In this document: positions 18,666-26,267 of the stretch, piece by piece
How the letters are laid out: the number at the start of each line of letters is the position of its first letter
Position numbering within the stretch: position 1 is the first letter of the stretch
Assembly (NCBI GenBank): GCA_003251535.1
Contig: QKFD01000108.1
Location: forward strand, 1-64,000
From: Chromatiales bacterium
GTDB taxonomy: Bacteria; Pseudomonadota; Gammaproteobacteria; Thiohalomonadales; Thiohalomonadaceae
Direction of reading: 5' to 3'
DNA length: 64,000 nt
Notes under the pieces: model-generated
Databases searched by the model: none
The model's input: the letters and a program-made list of their open reading frames with translations, nothing else
What the model was told of the DNA's origin: nothing
Translations under genes and position numbers: made by a program

Positions 18666-19760
18666 ATGACCGACCCCACAGCACTACCGCCAGAGGCGGC
18701 CGAGCCGCTCGCCAGCGTCCACACCCACACCTTCCCGCCCCTGCTGCATCAGCTCGGCGCCAGTCTGCTGGTCTCTACCTATCAGGCCGGCAAGTTGATC
18801 ATGGTGCGGGCCGATGGGGAGCACATCAACACCCACTTTCGCAGTCTCACCAAGCCGATGGGGATCGCCTATCACAATAGTCAGGTGGCCATCGGCTGTG
18901 CTGCGGAGGTGTGGACCTATCGCAACATCCCGGCGGTGGCCGGCCGCCTCGACCCACCTCAGCGGAATGATGCGGTCTATGTGCCGCGCCAGCAGGTGGT
19001 GACCGGCGATATCGATATCCATGAGATGAACTGGGTGGGGAGCCAGCTGTGGTTCATCAATACCCGCTTCTCCACCCTCTGTACCCTCGATCCCGAATAC
19101 AGCTTTGTCCCCCAGTGGCGCCCCCCTTTCGTCTCCGCCCTCACGCCGGAGGATCGCTGTCACCTCAATGGGCTGGGGCTGCGCGACGGTCAGCCGCGCT
19201 ATATCACCGCCCTGGGGGAGAGCGATAGTGCCGGCGGTTGGCGCGAACGCAAGGCGGATGGCGGAATTCTTATGGATCTACAGGGTAACCGCCTGTTGCT
19301 GCGCGGCCTCTCCATGCCCCACTCTCCCCGTTGGCACAACGGCCGGCTCTGGTTTCTGGAGTCGGGGCGCGGGGCGCTCTGTTACCTGGAGGAGAGCGGC
19401 GCAGTGCAGCGGGTCGCCACCCTGCCGGGCTTCACCCGGGGGCTCCACATGGTGGGCAACGTCGCCTTTATCGGCCTCTCCTTCGTGCGCGAGACCGCCA
19501 TCTTCAGCGGTATCCCCATCACTGAGCAGCAGGGTGAGCAGGTGTGTGGGGTGTGGGCGGTGAATATCGACAACGGCCAGACCATCGCCTTCCTCCAGTT
19601 CAAATCGGGGGTGCGGGAGATCTTCGCCGTGGAGCTGGTGCCCCACCGCTTCCCCGAGTTGCTGCCGTTTGGCGATAAGCTGATCGGTACCTCTTACACC
19701 GTGCCGGATGCGGCCCTCCGCGAGGTGCCCACCGAGTTGCGCGGTGCGGGTCCGTTGTGA
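18666..19760 (+). CDS. TIGR03032 family protein (six-bladed-propeller-like)
   Basis: A 364-residue protein that matches the TIGR03032 pattern: HTHTFPPLLHQLGASLLVSTYQ at the N-terminus, AGKLIMVR, FRSLTKPMGIAYH, IDIHEMNWVGSQLWFINTRFS, HLNGLGLRDGQPRYITALGES and GFTRGLHMVGNVAFIGLSFVRE, with WRERKADGG in the middle. The family is widespread and its biochemical role is not established. Start placed at the ATG at 18666 (MTDPTALP); the open frame extends upstream to 18597 without family features. The last bases overlap the start of the acetyltransferase gene (GTGA), which suggests the two act together. Confidence 0.85.
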   Translation: MTDPTALPPEAAEPLASVHTHTFPPLLHQLGASLLVSTYQAGKLIMVRADGEHINTHFRSLTKPMGIAYHNSQVAIGCAAEVWTYRNIPAVAGRLDPPQRNDAVYVPRQQVVTGDIDIHEMNWVGSQLWFINTRFSTLCTLDPEYSFVPQWRPPFVSALTPEDRCHLNGLGLRDGQPRYITALGESDSAGGWRERKADGGILMDLQGNRLLLRGLSMPHSPRWHNGRLWFLESGRGALCYLEESGAVQRVATLPGFTRGLHMVGNVAFIGLSFVRETAIFSGIPITEQQGEQVCGVWAVNIDNGQTIAFLQFKSGVREIFAVELVPHRFPELLPFGDKLIGTSYTVPDAALREVPTELRGAGPL

Positions 19761-20248
19761 CGGAGCAGTGGTTTAAGGGGTACCGCCTCACCCCGGTGTG
19801 GCGCCAGGTGACCCCGCCGCTGGCGGAAGCGGCGGTGGCCCTCTGGATCGGCGCGGCGGGGCTTGAGCTGGCAGAGGCACAACGGCGCACCAGCGAGTTG
19901 GCCTTTACCGTGCGCGACGGTAACGGCCAGCTGGTGGGAATGGATACGGTCTACCGCCAGGCCTTCCTCACCCCGGATCGGCCCTGGTTCTTTCTGCGCA
20001 TGTTCCTGCACCCTGACCACCGTGGGACCCGCGGCCTGGGGCGTCGCCTACTGACCCTCACCTGGGAGCTGCTGCGGGGAGAGGCGGCGGCGGAGGCGCA
20101 GGGGGTACTGATGGTGATTGAGAATCCCAAGCTCACCCAGCTCTTGACCCGTCGGCTGCTGGTGCAGATCGGTTGGCGCTACTACGGCCAGGGGCCTTTG
20201 GGGCGGGATATCTGGTATCGCCGCTTCGATGATCTCCCCTGGTCTTGA
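19757..20248 (+). CDS. GNAT-fold N-acetyltransferase-like protein
   Basis: A 163-residue protein starting with GTG inside the previous stop codon. The acetyl-CoA binding segment of GNAT enzymes is visible as FLHPDHRGTRGLGRRLLTLT (R/Q-x-x-G-x-G/A type, here RGTRGLGRR) at about residues 78-97, preceded by strands ELAFTVRDGNGQLVGMD that form the antiparallel sheet. Substrate is unknown. The 4-base overlap with the TIGR03032 gene indicates translational coupling, so it may modify a molecule handled by that partner. Confidence 0.75.
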   Translation: MTEQWFKGYRLTPVWRQVTPPLAEAAVALWIGAAGLELAEAQRRTSELAFTVRDGNGQLVGMDTVYRQAFLTPDRPWFFLRMFLHPDHRGTRGLGRRLLTLTWELLRGEAAAEAQGVLMVIENPKLTQLLTRRLLVQIGWRYYGQGPLGRDIWYRRFDDLPWS

Positions 20249-20275
20249 GCCGCTAACCCGGCCACTGCCCACCGA

Positions 20276-21178
20276 CTAACCGGCCTGCTGGGCCGCCGCG
20301 GCGCACTGCTCGCTCAGAAACTCCACAAAGGCGCGATCCGCCGGCGAGAGCTGGCGGCCATGCTTCCAGCAGATTGCCACATCGATGTACACCGGGGGAT
20401 CGAAGGGGCGTACCGCAAAGGTATCCTCCGGCGTCACCGCGTCGCGCAGCAGGACACTGACCCCCCCGCCATGGGCCACCAGCTGTTTGAGGAGCGGTAC
20501 CAGATTGGTCTCGCAGACGATATTGGGCCGCAGACCGGCGGCGGTGAGCAGGGCATCCAGCCGCTCGCGCTGGTAGTAACCGGCGGGAAACAGCACCAGC
20601 GGTACCTCATCCAGGCGGCGCGCCGGCACCGCCGGCAGACTGGTGAAGGGGTGATCCGGCGGTAGGCAGACCACCAACTCCGTCTGGATCAGGGGGCGCC
20701 ACTCCAGCGCCTCGCGGGGGAGGTCCTCATTGGCCACCACCCCAAGGGTCAGGGCACCGTTCTCCACCTGGGCCTGGATCGCCCTGGCCCCCTCTTGGCG
20801 TACTAGCAGACGGATCCCGGGGTAGCGGTTGCGAAAGGCGGTGATGACCGGGGGGAGACGGTAGTTGCCCAGCATGGTGGGTACGCCGATCTCCACCTCC
20901 CCCTCCTCCAGCCCCTTGAGGGCCGCCAGCTCGCGCCGGGCGTCGTCCACCTGGGCGAGGATGGCGCGGGCGTGGGCCAGTAGCGCCTGCCCCTCGGCGG
21001 TGGGGGTCACCTGTCGCTCCGAGGGGGTGCGGTGGAGCAGCCGTACCCCCAGCTCCTCCTCCAATTTGCGCATGGCGATACTGACCGCGGGCTGGGCGAT
21101 GTGCAGCTGCTCAGCCGCCCGAGTAAAGCTCCGCAGTTCGCAGATGGTGACAAAAAAGGTGAGCTGTCGCAGATCCAT
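20276..21178 (-). CDS. LysR-type transcriptional regulator
   Basis: A 300-residue regulator. The N-terminal winged helix-turn-helix spans residues 1-60 (MDLRQLTFFVTICELRSFT, AAEQLHIAQPAVSIAMRKLE), followed by a linker helix and the two-lobed effector domain (from about 90: VEIGVPTMLGNYRLPPVITAF). Effector unknown; the sequence resembles CynR/GltC-like generic members rather than CbbR. LysR proteins usually control a divergent gene, but no divergent gene lies next to it; the next upstream gene is transcribed in the same direction. Confidence 0.93.
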   Translation of the reverse strand: MDLRQLTFFVTICELRSFTRAAEQLHIAQPAVSIAMRKLEEELGVRLLHRTPSERQVTPTAEGQALLAHARAILAQVDDARRELAALKGLEEGEVEIGVPTMLGNYRLPPVITAFRNRYPGIRLLVRQEGARAIQAQVENGALTLGVVANEDLPREALEWRPLIQTELVVCLPPDHPFTSLPAVPARRLDEVPLVLFPAGYYQRERLDALLTAAGLRPNIVCETNLVPLLKQLVAHGGGVSVLLRDAVTPEDTFAVRPFDPPVYIDVAICWKHGRQLSPADRAFVEFLSEQCAAAAQQAG

Positions 21179-21484
21179 GGAGGGGAAGATGAGAGAGGTA
21201 AATCAGATAACTCTAATATAATTCATTCCCCGGGGCGGGACGGCGCAATTTCCCGCCGTTGGGATCAAATAGTTTTTTTGTGCGCTGGGGTCGAGCGGGT
21301 CCGCGCTGCGGCTATTCATGGCGGTGGGGTGGGTGTTCTAAGGCGAGGGGGAGTGGGCAACCACCCGCCGGCCCCGGCCGGGCGCTTGGCGGTGCGTTGG
21401 GGGGACGGCAACAGGGTGGGGATCCGGCCGGGCCCGTAGCCCACTAGGCCAGGCTGCTTGCTGGCCGGATCGGGGTGCGCAGTT
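21179..21484. promoter_or_regulatory. Intergenic region upstream of the LysR gene
   Basis: About 306 bases. An AT-rich block near 21198-21228 (ATAACTCTAATATAATTC) is a plausible promoter or LysR-binding area for the leftward regulator gene. A hairpin with 7-bp arms GGCGGGA (21234-21240) and TCCCGCC (21251-21257) follows, with TTTTTTT about 15 bases later, which could end a transcript coming from the left. No coding potential was found. Confidence 0.4.
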
Positions 21485-21868
21485 TCAGCTGACGGGATCG
21501 GCCGAGTGGTGGTTCATCGCCCGCAGCCGCTGGACCAGGACCCGCATCACCCGCAGGGCGAAGAAGGGGGTCTGTTGGACGAGAAATTGGAACCGCTTCT
21601 CGGTGATGGGCACCAGCTCGCAATCGGTCATGGCCACCATATCAGCGCTACGGTCGCCGGCATCCACCAGCGCCATCTCGCCCAGGATGCCACCGTCGCT
21701 GACCGTCTCGATCACGTGGTCACCCACGCGGATCTCCACCTGGCCGGTGATCACCACATACATGGTGTGGCCAGGATCGCCCGCCCGGCAGATGGTGCTG
21801 CCAGCGGTGTAGTGCTGCGCCTCATCAGAGTTGCGCAGCAGTTGGGTGAAATCATCTTTAGGAGACAT
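21485..21868 (-). CDS. Single-domain cyclic nucleotide-binding protein
   Basis: A 127-residue protein consisting almost only of a cNMP-binding (CAP/cNBD) beta-roll: YTAGSTICRAGDPGHTMYVVI then the phosphate-binding cassette GGILGEMALVDAGDRSADMV (F/LGEMAL...R-S-A) at about residues 59-78, and the strand CELVPITEKRFQFLV. The Arg and Ser/Ala of the cassette are present, so cAMP or cGMP binding is expected. There is no DNA-binding domain, unlike Crp. A membrane cyclase is encoded about 9.9 kb to the left; a partnership is only inference. Start has no in-frame alternative nearby. Confidence 0.88.
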   Translation of the reverse strand: MSPKDDFTQLLRNSDEAQHYTAGSTICRAGDPGHTMYVVITGQVEIRVGDHVIETVSDGGILGEMALVDAGDRSADMVAMTDCELVPITEKRFQFLVQQTPFFALRVMRVLVQRLRAMNHHSADPVS

Positions 21869-22008
21869 TGCCCATTCTCTTCCGGCAGGGAGCGCAGAGG
21901 CTATGCGAGCCCTCTGCGAAGGGCAAGTGACAGTTATATGACGACGCTGAACCCTCCCCGGCCGGGGCCAGGGGCGACCCCTATTGGCTCGACATCAGGG
22001 GGCGCCGT

Positions 22009-22773
22009 TCACTCATCTTCGTCGGTGCCTGGGCGCCCCTGCTCCCCCATGAGGGGCCGCATGGCGTGCAGGAGATTGCGGAACAGGTGGTGGTAGCGCT
22101 GCTCCTCTGCCGCCAACAGCTGTTTCATGTGCTCCCGCTCAGTGGGCATGGTGAAGCAGGCGGGGCAGTTCTCGGGAATGACCGGCAGGGGAGCGCTCTC
22201 GGCAAAGGCGGCGGTCTGGCGCTCTCGCACATAGACAAGCGGCCGGATGATGCGCAGATCGCCGGCGTCGTTGACGTAGTGGGCCTGCATGGTGCGCAGC
22301 TGGCCGCGGTGCAGGGCCGACATCAGGAAGCTCTCCGCGAGATCGTCCAGGTGCTGGCCGAGGGCGATGACGTTGTACCCCTCGCGGCGAGCGGTGGCGT
22401 AGAGGATCCCCCGCTTCATGCGGGCGCAGAAGGCGCAGAAGGAGAAGCCAGGGTCGTTGCTGAAGCGCTCGGCATCGGTGGCGATGGCCTGGCTATGGTA
22501 GAAGTAGGGGATCCCCAACTCGGCCAGATAGTCCTTCAGGGGTGAGGGGTCGAAACCTGGGATCTGCGGATCCACCGTGATGGCCGCCACCTCAAAGCGG
22601 ACCGGCGCGGCACGGGTGAAGTGGCGCAGGACGTGCAGCAGCGAGAGCGAATCTTTGCCGCCGGAGAGGCCGAGCAGGATGCGGTCGCCGTTACGAATCA
22701 TGGCGTAGTCGGCGATGGCGCGGCCAATGGGGCGCAGCAGGTTCTTGGGGGGTTTGAGATCTTTGGCGTGCAT
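22009..22773 (-). CDS. ttcA: tRNA 2-thiocytidine biosynthesis protein TtcA
   Basis: Thiolates cytidine 32 of tRNA using ATP and an iron-sulfur cluster. The PP-loop LLGLSGGKDSLSLLHVLRHF is at about residues 33-52; the first Cys pair is in FCAFCARMKRG; DDLAESFLMSALHRGQLRTM is the TtcA active-site helix; a third Cys area is NCPACF. Start chosen at ATG 22773 (MHAKDLKPPKNLLRPIG), which gives 254 residues; an upstream start would add 34 unrelated residues and overlap the divergent rhodanese gene. A divergent promoter should lie in the 100 bases between the two genes. Confidence 0.95.
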   Translation of the reverse strand: MHAKDLKPPKNLLRPIGRAIADYAMIRNGDRILLGLSGGKDSLSLLHVLRHFTRAAPVRFEVAAITVDPQIPGFDPSPLKDYLAELGIPYFYHSQAIATDAERFSNDPGFSFCAFCARMKRGILYATARREGYNVIALGQHLDDLAESFLMSALHRGQLRTMQAHYVNDAGDLRIIRPLVYVRERQTAAFAESAPLPVIPENCPACFTMPTEREHMKQLLAAEEQRYHHLFRNLLHAMRPLMGEQGRPGTDEDE

Positions 22774-22873
22774 TGGCGCCGATTCTACCAGTCTGCCGCC
22801 CGCAGGTGAGAGGGGCGTTCCGGCCATCTCCAACGGTGCTACTCTGATATTCCCTTCTGCCCGGAGAGCCGTC

Positions 22874-23302
22874 ATGCAGAGCGCTCAGCTACAGCACCTC
22901 ACCCCCCGCGAGGCCCATCAACTCCTAGAGGCCGATCCTCGCGCGCTACTGGTGGATGTGCGCTCCAGCATGGAGTTTCTCTTTGTGGGCCACCCCACGG
23001 GGGCGATCCACATCCCCTGGATCGATGAGCCGGAGTGGGAGGTCAACCCCCATTTTGTGCGTCAGGTGCGGGAGCTGATGTTGGGGGGGATCATCTGCAA
23101 CGACGAGACGGACTGTGCCCCGGTGATCCTCATCTGTCGCAGCGGTAAGCGCTCTGTGGAGGCGGGGCAGCGGTTGATTGAGGCCGGCCTGCGGAGCGTC
23201 TACAACGTCCTCGACGGCTTCGAGGGGGAGCTGGATGAGCACCACCACCGCAGCACCTTGGCGGGCTGGCGATTTGATGGGTTGCCCTGGGAGCAGTGCT
23301 GA
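22874..23302 (+). CDS. Rhodanese-like domain protein
   Basis: A 142-residue single rhodanese domain, transferring sulfane sulfur via a persulfide on the active-site Cys. Motifs: LLVDVRSSMEFLFVGHPTGA near the N-terminus and the catalytic loop CRSGKRS at about residues 88-94, with Cys first. Start at 22874, since the longer open frame begins inside ttcA. It lies divergent from ttcA, which itself handles sulfur, so it may supply persulfide sulfur; this is context inference only. Confidence 0.9.
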   Translation: MQSAQLQHLTPREAHQLLEADPRALLVDVRSSMEFLFVGHPTGAIHIPWIDEPEWEVNPHFVRQVRELMLGGIICNDETDCAPVILICRSGKRSVEAGQRLIEAGLRSVYNVLDGFEGELDEHHHRSTLAGWRFDGLPWEQC

Positions 23303-23310
23303 GCGGTCTC

Positions 23311-23889
23311 CTATGGGCGCCGCTCTGCCCACCACCAGCAGGGTGGTGGGCGTCGCCCGGGCGCGGGCGAGTAGCGGCTGATCTGCCACTGGGCGGGGGG
23401 CCGCTCTCCCATCCACTCCGCCACCGCTGCCGCCTCCTCCGCCCCACCGGGGTGCCCGGGGTAGACCACCACGGAGAGGAGCCCACCCGGTGCCAGCAGG
23501 TGGGCGGCCGCGGTCAGGGCCGGCAGGGTGCTCTCTTGGCGGGTCACAATCTGGTGATCGCCCCCTGGCAGGTAGCCGAGATTGAACATCACCACCGCGA
23601 CCTGGCCATGCAGATGGGGTGGGATCTGCTGGGCCAGATCGGCATGGCTGCCGGCGATCAAGCACACCTGGGCCGCCGCCCCCGCCGCCTCTAGGCGGCG
23701 GCGTGTCTGCTGGAGTGCGGGCGGCTGGAGATCGACGCCGTAGATCTGCCCATGGGGACCCACCGCCTGGGCGAGGAAGAGGGTGTCGTGGCCGTTACCC
23801 ACGGTGGCGTCCACCGCCACCGCCGCGGGCCGCAGGTGGTGGGCGACCTTCGCCTGCACCAGGGCGGTGAGGGGGAGGCGGGGGGTCAT
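23311..23889 (-). CDS. Class I SAM-dependent methyltransferase (YtqB/rRNA methylase-like)
   Basis: A 192-residue Rossmann methyltransferase. Motif I is VAVDATVGNGHDTLFLAQAV (Gly-rich AdoMet loop GNGHDT), followed by the acidic end IYGVDLQ (motif II). NLGYLPGGDHQIVT is the distinctive segment of the YtqB-type putative rRNA methylase family. The start at 23889 (MTPRLPLTALVQAKV) overlaps the FAD oxidoreductase stop by 4 bases; the frame extends upstream only through the neighbour. Substrate not established here. Confidence 0.87.
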   Translation of the reverse strand: MTPRLPLTALVQAKVAHHLRPAAVAVDATVGNGHDTLFLAQAVGPHGQIYGVDLQPPALQQTRRRLEAAGAAAQVCLIAGSHADLAQQIPPHLHGQVAVVMFNLGYLPGGDHQIVTRQESTLPALTAAAHLLAPGGLLSVVVYPGHPGGAEEAAAVAEWMGERPPAQWQISRYSPAPGRRPPPCWWWAERRP

Positions 23890-24965
23890 GAGGGTCTCCT
23901 CAGCCGGCGATCGGCGTAGCGCCGGGGATCGGACTCCTGCGGCAGGGGGGTGCCGAGGGTGAGGTGATCGGCCAGCTGCGCCACATACCACGGGGCCAGC
24001 AGGCTCCCGCGGGCGCCGAAACCGTTGCAGACGTAGAGCTGCGGATGGTCGGGGTGCGGACCCACCAGCGGTGCCCGGTCCGGCGTCCCCGGCCGGACCC
24101 CGGCCCGCTGCGCCACCACCTCCACGGCTGGCAGTGGATCGAGCAGTGTCGCTAGGGCCGCCAGCAGCTCGGCGCGGCCGGCGGGCGTCGCCTCCTCATC
24201 GAGCGGGGCCCAGCTATTGGTGGCACCGAGGCGCAGCAGCCCCGGCTCCGCCAGTGGGATCAGCCACCGTCCCCCCAGGAGCATCGCCTGTGGCCGCTCA
24301 GCTTGGGTGCGCAGGGTGAGGATCTCCCCCTTGGCGGGTTGGAGCGGCAGGTGGGCAAACCAGGGGTTCTCCCGCACCCGATAACCCTCACAGAAGACCA
24401 CCGCCCGGTAGCGGGTGCCGCGCCATACCACGCCGTGGTCGATCGGCTCCAGCTCGCTGCTGGTACACGGCTGTCGCTGGAGTTGGCCGCTGGCCAGGAG
24501 CCGGTCCCGGGTCGCCTCCAGCAGGCGCTGGGTCTCTAAATAGCCGGCCTCTCGCACCGGCACCGCCCCCAGGGGGCCGATCCGGAGACCCATAGCGGCC
24601 GTCAGCGGCTCCCCCAACCATGGACGACAGCCGCCGTTGCGCTGTCGCTCATACCGCTCCCGAGCGGCAGCGGTGTCGAAGGGGCGCAGGGCGGGGCGGG
24701 GGTGGTAGAGGGGGAGACCCAACCGCTGGCCGATGGCGTTGTAGGTGGCGCGGGCGGTTGCCAGCAGTTCGGCGGTGCGCGAGTGGCACTGATAGCGGCG
24801 CCCCGCCACCGGATTGATGAGGCCGGCGGCGGCACGGGTGGCGGCACTGCGGTGGTCGTCATCCACCACGGTATAGCTGGCGCCGCGGGCCTCTAGCGCC
24901 CAGGTCAACAGGCTGCCAGCGAGCCCCTGGCCAACAATGAGGAGTGGGCTGGGAGCGGTGGTCAC
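23886..24965 (-). CDS. FAD-dependent oxidoreductase of the DAO family
   Basis: A 359-residue flavoenzyme. The N-terminal dinucleotide-binding motif is LLIVGQGLAGSLLTWALEAR (GxGxxG), followed by the Arg-rich ATRAAAGLINPVAGRRY characteristic of DAO-family enzymes related to MnmC C-terminal oxidase and glycine/D-amino acid oxidases. A C-terminal FAD-contacting segment appears as LYVCNGFGARGSLLAPWYVA. It lies in the same operon as the methyltransferase with a 4-base overlap. The MnmC oxidase domain is the closest-looking known relative, but substrate cannot be assigned. Confidence 0.85.
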   Translation of the reverse strand: MTTAPSPLLIVGQGLAGSLLTWALEARGASYTVVDDDHRSAATRAAAGLINPVAGRRYQCHSRTAELLATARATYNAIGQRLGLPLYHPRPALRPFDTAAARERYERQRNGGCRPWLGEPLTAAMGLRIGPLGAVPVREAGYLETQRLLEATRDRLLASGQLQRQPCTSSELEPIDHGVVWRGTRYRAVVFCEGYRVRENPWFAHLPLQPAKGEILTLRTQAERPQAMLLGGRWLIPLAEPGLLRLGATNSWAPLDEEATPAGRAELLAALATLLDPLPAVEVVAQRAGVRPGTPDRAPLVGPHPDHPQLYVCNGFGARGSLLAPWYVAQLADHLTLGTPLPQESDPRRYADRRLRRPS

Positions 24966-25074
24966 GCGAATTTAGGCGTCTCTGCCCGGTGCTGCGGACG
25001 GGCCTCGGTCAGGGGCCACAGGTGCCGCGCTGGTTGGGGCGCGGTAGCTCCATGGTGACGGACTTGCGCCCGGT

Positions 25075-25115
25075 GGTCGGTCTCAGCGGCCCTAGCGGGC
25101 CAACCGAGACCGATC
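25075..25115 (-). terminator. Nested inverted repeat downstream of hupE
   Basis: Outer arms GGTCGGTCTC (25075-25084) and GAGACCGATC (25106-25115), inner arms GGCCC (25088-25092) and GGGCC (25097-25101). This long imperfect hairpin lies between the end of hupE (25162) and the next leftward gene (start 24965), suitable as an end-of-transcript structure. Confidence 0.5.
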
Positions 25116-25161
25116 CCGGGTGCTTGGAGGGGTGGGGACGGGGAGGCCCCACCCCCGCGGT

Positions 25162-25752
25162 TTACACCTGTAGCAGCAGCAGGGCGCCCGAGCCGGCGCA
25201 GAGCAGGCCGCAGGCGCGCAGCCAGAGATCAGAGAGGGTGCGGCGCAGTGCCAGTCCACCCAGGAGGCCAGTGGCGTGCAGGGCCGCGGTGGAGAGGACG
25301 AAACCGAGGCCATAGGCGAGGCCGGAGGCCGCCAGCGGCATCTCACTGCCGTGGGCATGGCCGTGGAATAGGGCAAACAGGGCGATGATGGCCACGCCGG
25401 CCGGGAGCGGCAGCCGCTGGCCCACCGCCACCAGGAGGCCAAAGGCCAGCACCGAACCGGCGATCCCCAGCTCTACCGCCGGTAGTGCCACCCCACTGAC
25501 CGCCAGCAGCGCCGCCAGCGCCATGGTGCCGACAAAGGTCGCCGGGGCGAGCCACAGGGCGCGGCCACCGCGCTGCGCGGCAAACAGACCCACCGCTACC
25601 ATGGCCAGCAGGTGATCGAGCCCCGAGATAGGGTGGCTGGCGCCGCTGGCGAAGCTGAATGAGCTGCCTACGCCGGTATGGGCCAGGGCGGCCGGTGCGG
25701 CGGTCAACAGGGCGATGGCGCCCGCGGTACGCAGTAGAGCTTTCGATTGCAT
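25162..25752 (-). CDS. hupE: HupE/UreJ family metal permease
   Basis: A 196-residue integral membrane protein: Sec-type leader with AALAHTGVG (the HupE N-terminal histidine), then HPISGLDHLLAMVAVGLFAA, the diagnostic HupE/UreJ motif with conserved His and Asp, and FALFHGHAHGSEMP with clustered His in the central helix. About six to seven membrane helices are expected. The family imports nickel (or cobalt) for hydrogenase, urease or cobalamin enzymes; neither hydrogenase nor urease genes are present in the window, so the metal is not known. It is monocistronic here. Confidence 0.92.
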   Translation of the reverse strand: MQSKALLRTAGAIALLTAAPAALAHTGVGSSFSFASGASHPISGLDHLLAMVAVGLFAAQRGGRALWLAPATFVGTMALAALLAVSGVALPAVELGIAGSVLAFGLLVAVGQRLPLPAGVAIIALFALFHGHAHGSEMPLAASGLAYGLGFVLSTAALHATGLLGGLALRRTLSDLWLRACGLLCAGSGALLLLQV

Positions 25753-26267
25753 GGGTGCACCCCTCAGGTGGCTGAATGTAGCGGGTGGTTGAGCGCCGGC
25801 CCTCGCCCAACCGCGGCAGTGGCGCCGCGGCGGGCGGCAAATGGGAAGCCGGCTGGCCGAAGCGATACTAGAGCACCGGGGTGGTGGCTGTCATGCCACG
25901 GCACTTCGCTCCGGTCGATGGGGCGAGTGGGAGACGATCTCAAACAGGGCCGAAAGTAGGCCATTAAACTGGTCTAGTCGGGTGAAAATCCCAAATAAAT
26001 GGCATACCTGTCGAAAAATCCTACAGACACCTGCACGCGCTGGTGACAGCATAAATCCCGGTGCAACCGGCTCGTTGCCCCCGGCCAAAGTCGGGCGGTT
26101 AGGAGAGAGACCGTCGGCAATGGATACCGACTCGCCGGTGCCGGTTGGGAGGCCACTCAGCCGCAGTGGTGACGGCCTCCTGGCGCAGCGCAAGCCATGC
26201 GCTCACCTGCGAGGGAGAGAGAACCTTGGCGCAGAACTGGAGATGCGCGCGAACCGGGGCGATCCAC
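25753..26267. promoter_or_regulatory. Long leader region between hupE and the signalling cluster
   Basis: About 515 bases. The left part is upstream of hupE. From about 25960 onward AT content rises (GGTGAAAATCCCAAATAAAT, 25981-26000), suggesting a rightward promoter, and an imperfect palindrome CTGTCGAAAAATCCTACAG lies at 26008-26026. The following about 240 bases contain several foldable pairs, for example GGAGGCCACT with AGTGG and GGCCTCC (about 26147-26183), consistent with a structured 5' leader. No known riboswitch core could be matched. Confidence 0.35.

Noticed and set aside
21179-21484. Divergent LysR target gene in the intergenic region
   Set aside because: No open frame with coding features or a start was found on the plus strand here.
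25753-25910. Cobalamin or nickel/cobalt riboswitch upstream of hupE
   Set aside because: A GCCACTG...GGGCGAGGGC-like stretch is seen on the minus strand, but no terminal B12 box follows, and no NiCo consensus was found.
26040-26267. c-di-GMP (GEMM) or glycine riboswitch before the kinase
   Set aside because: GGAGAGAGACC and CCCGGTGCAACCGG are suggestive, but the conserved tetraloop receptor and junction sequences were not matched.
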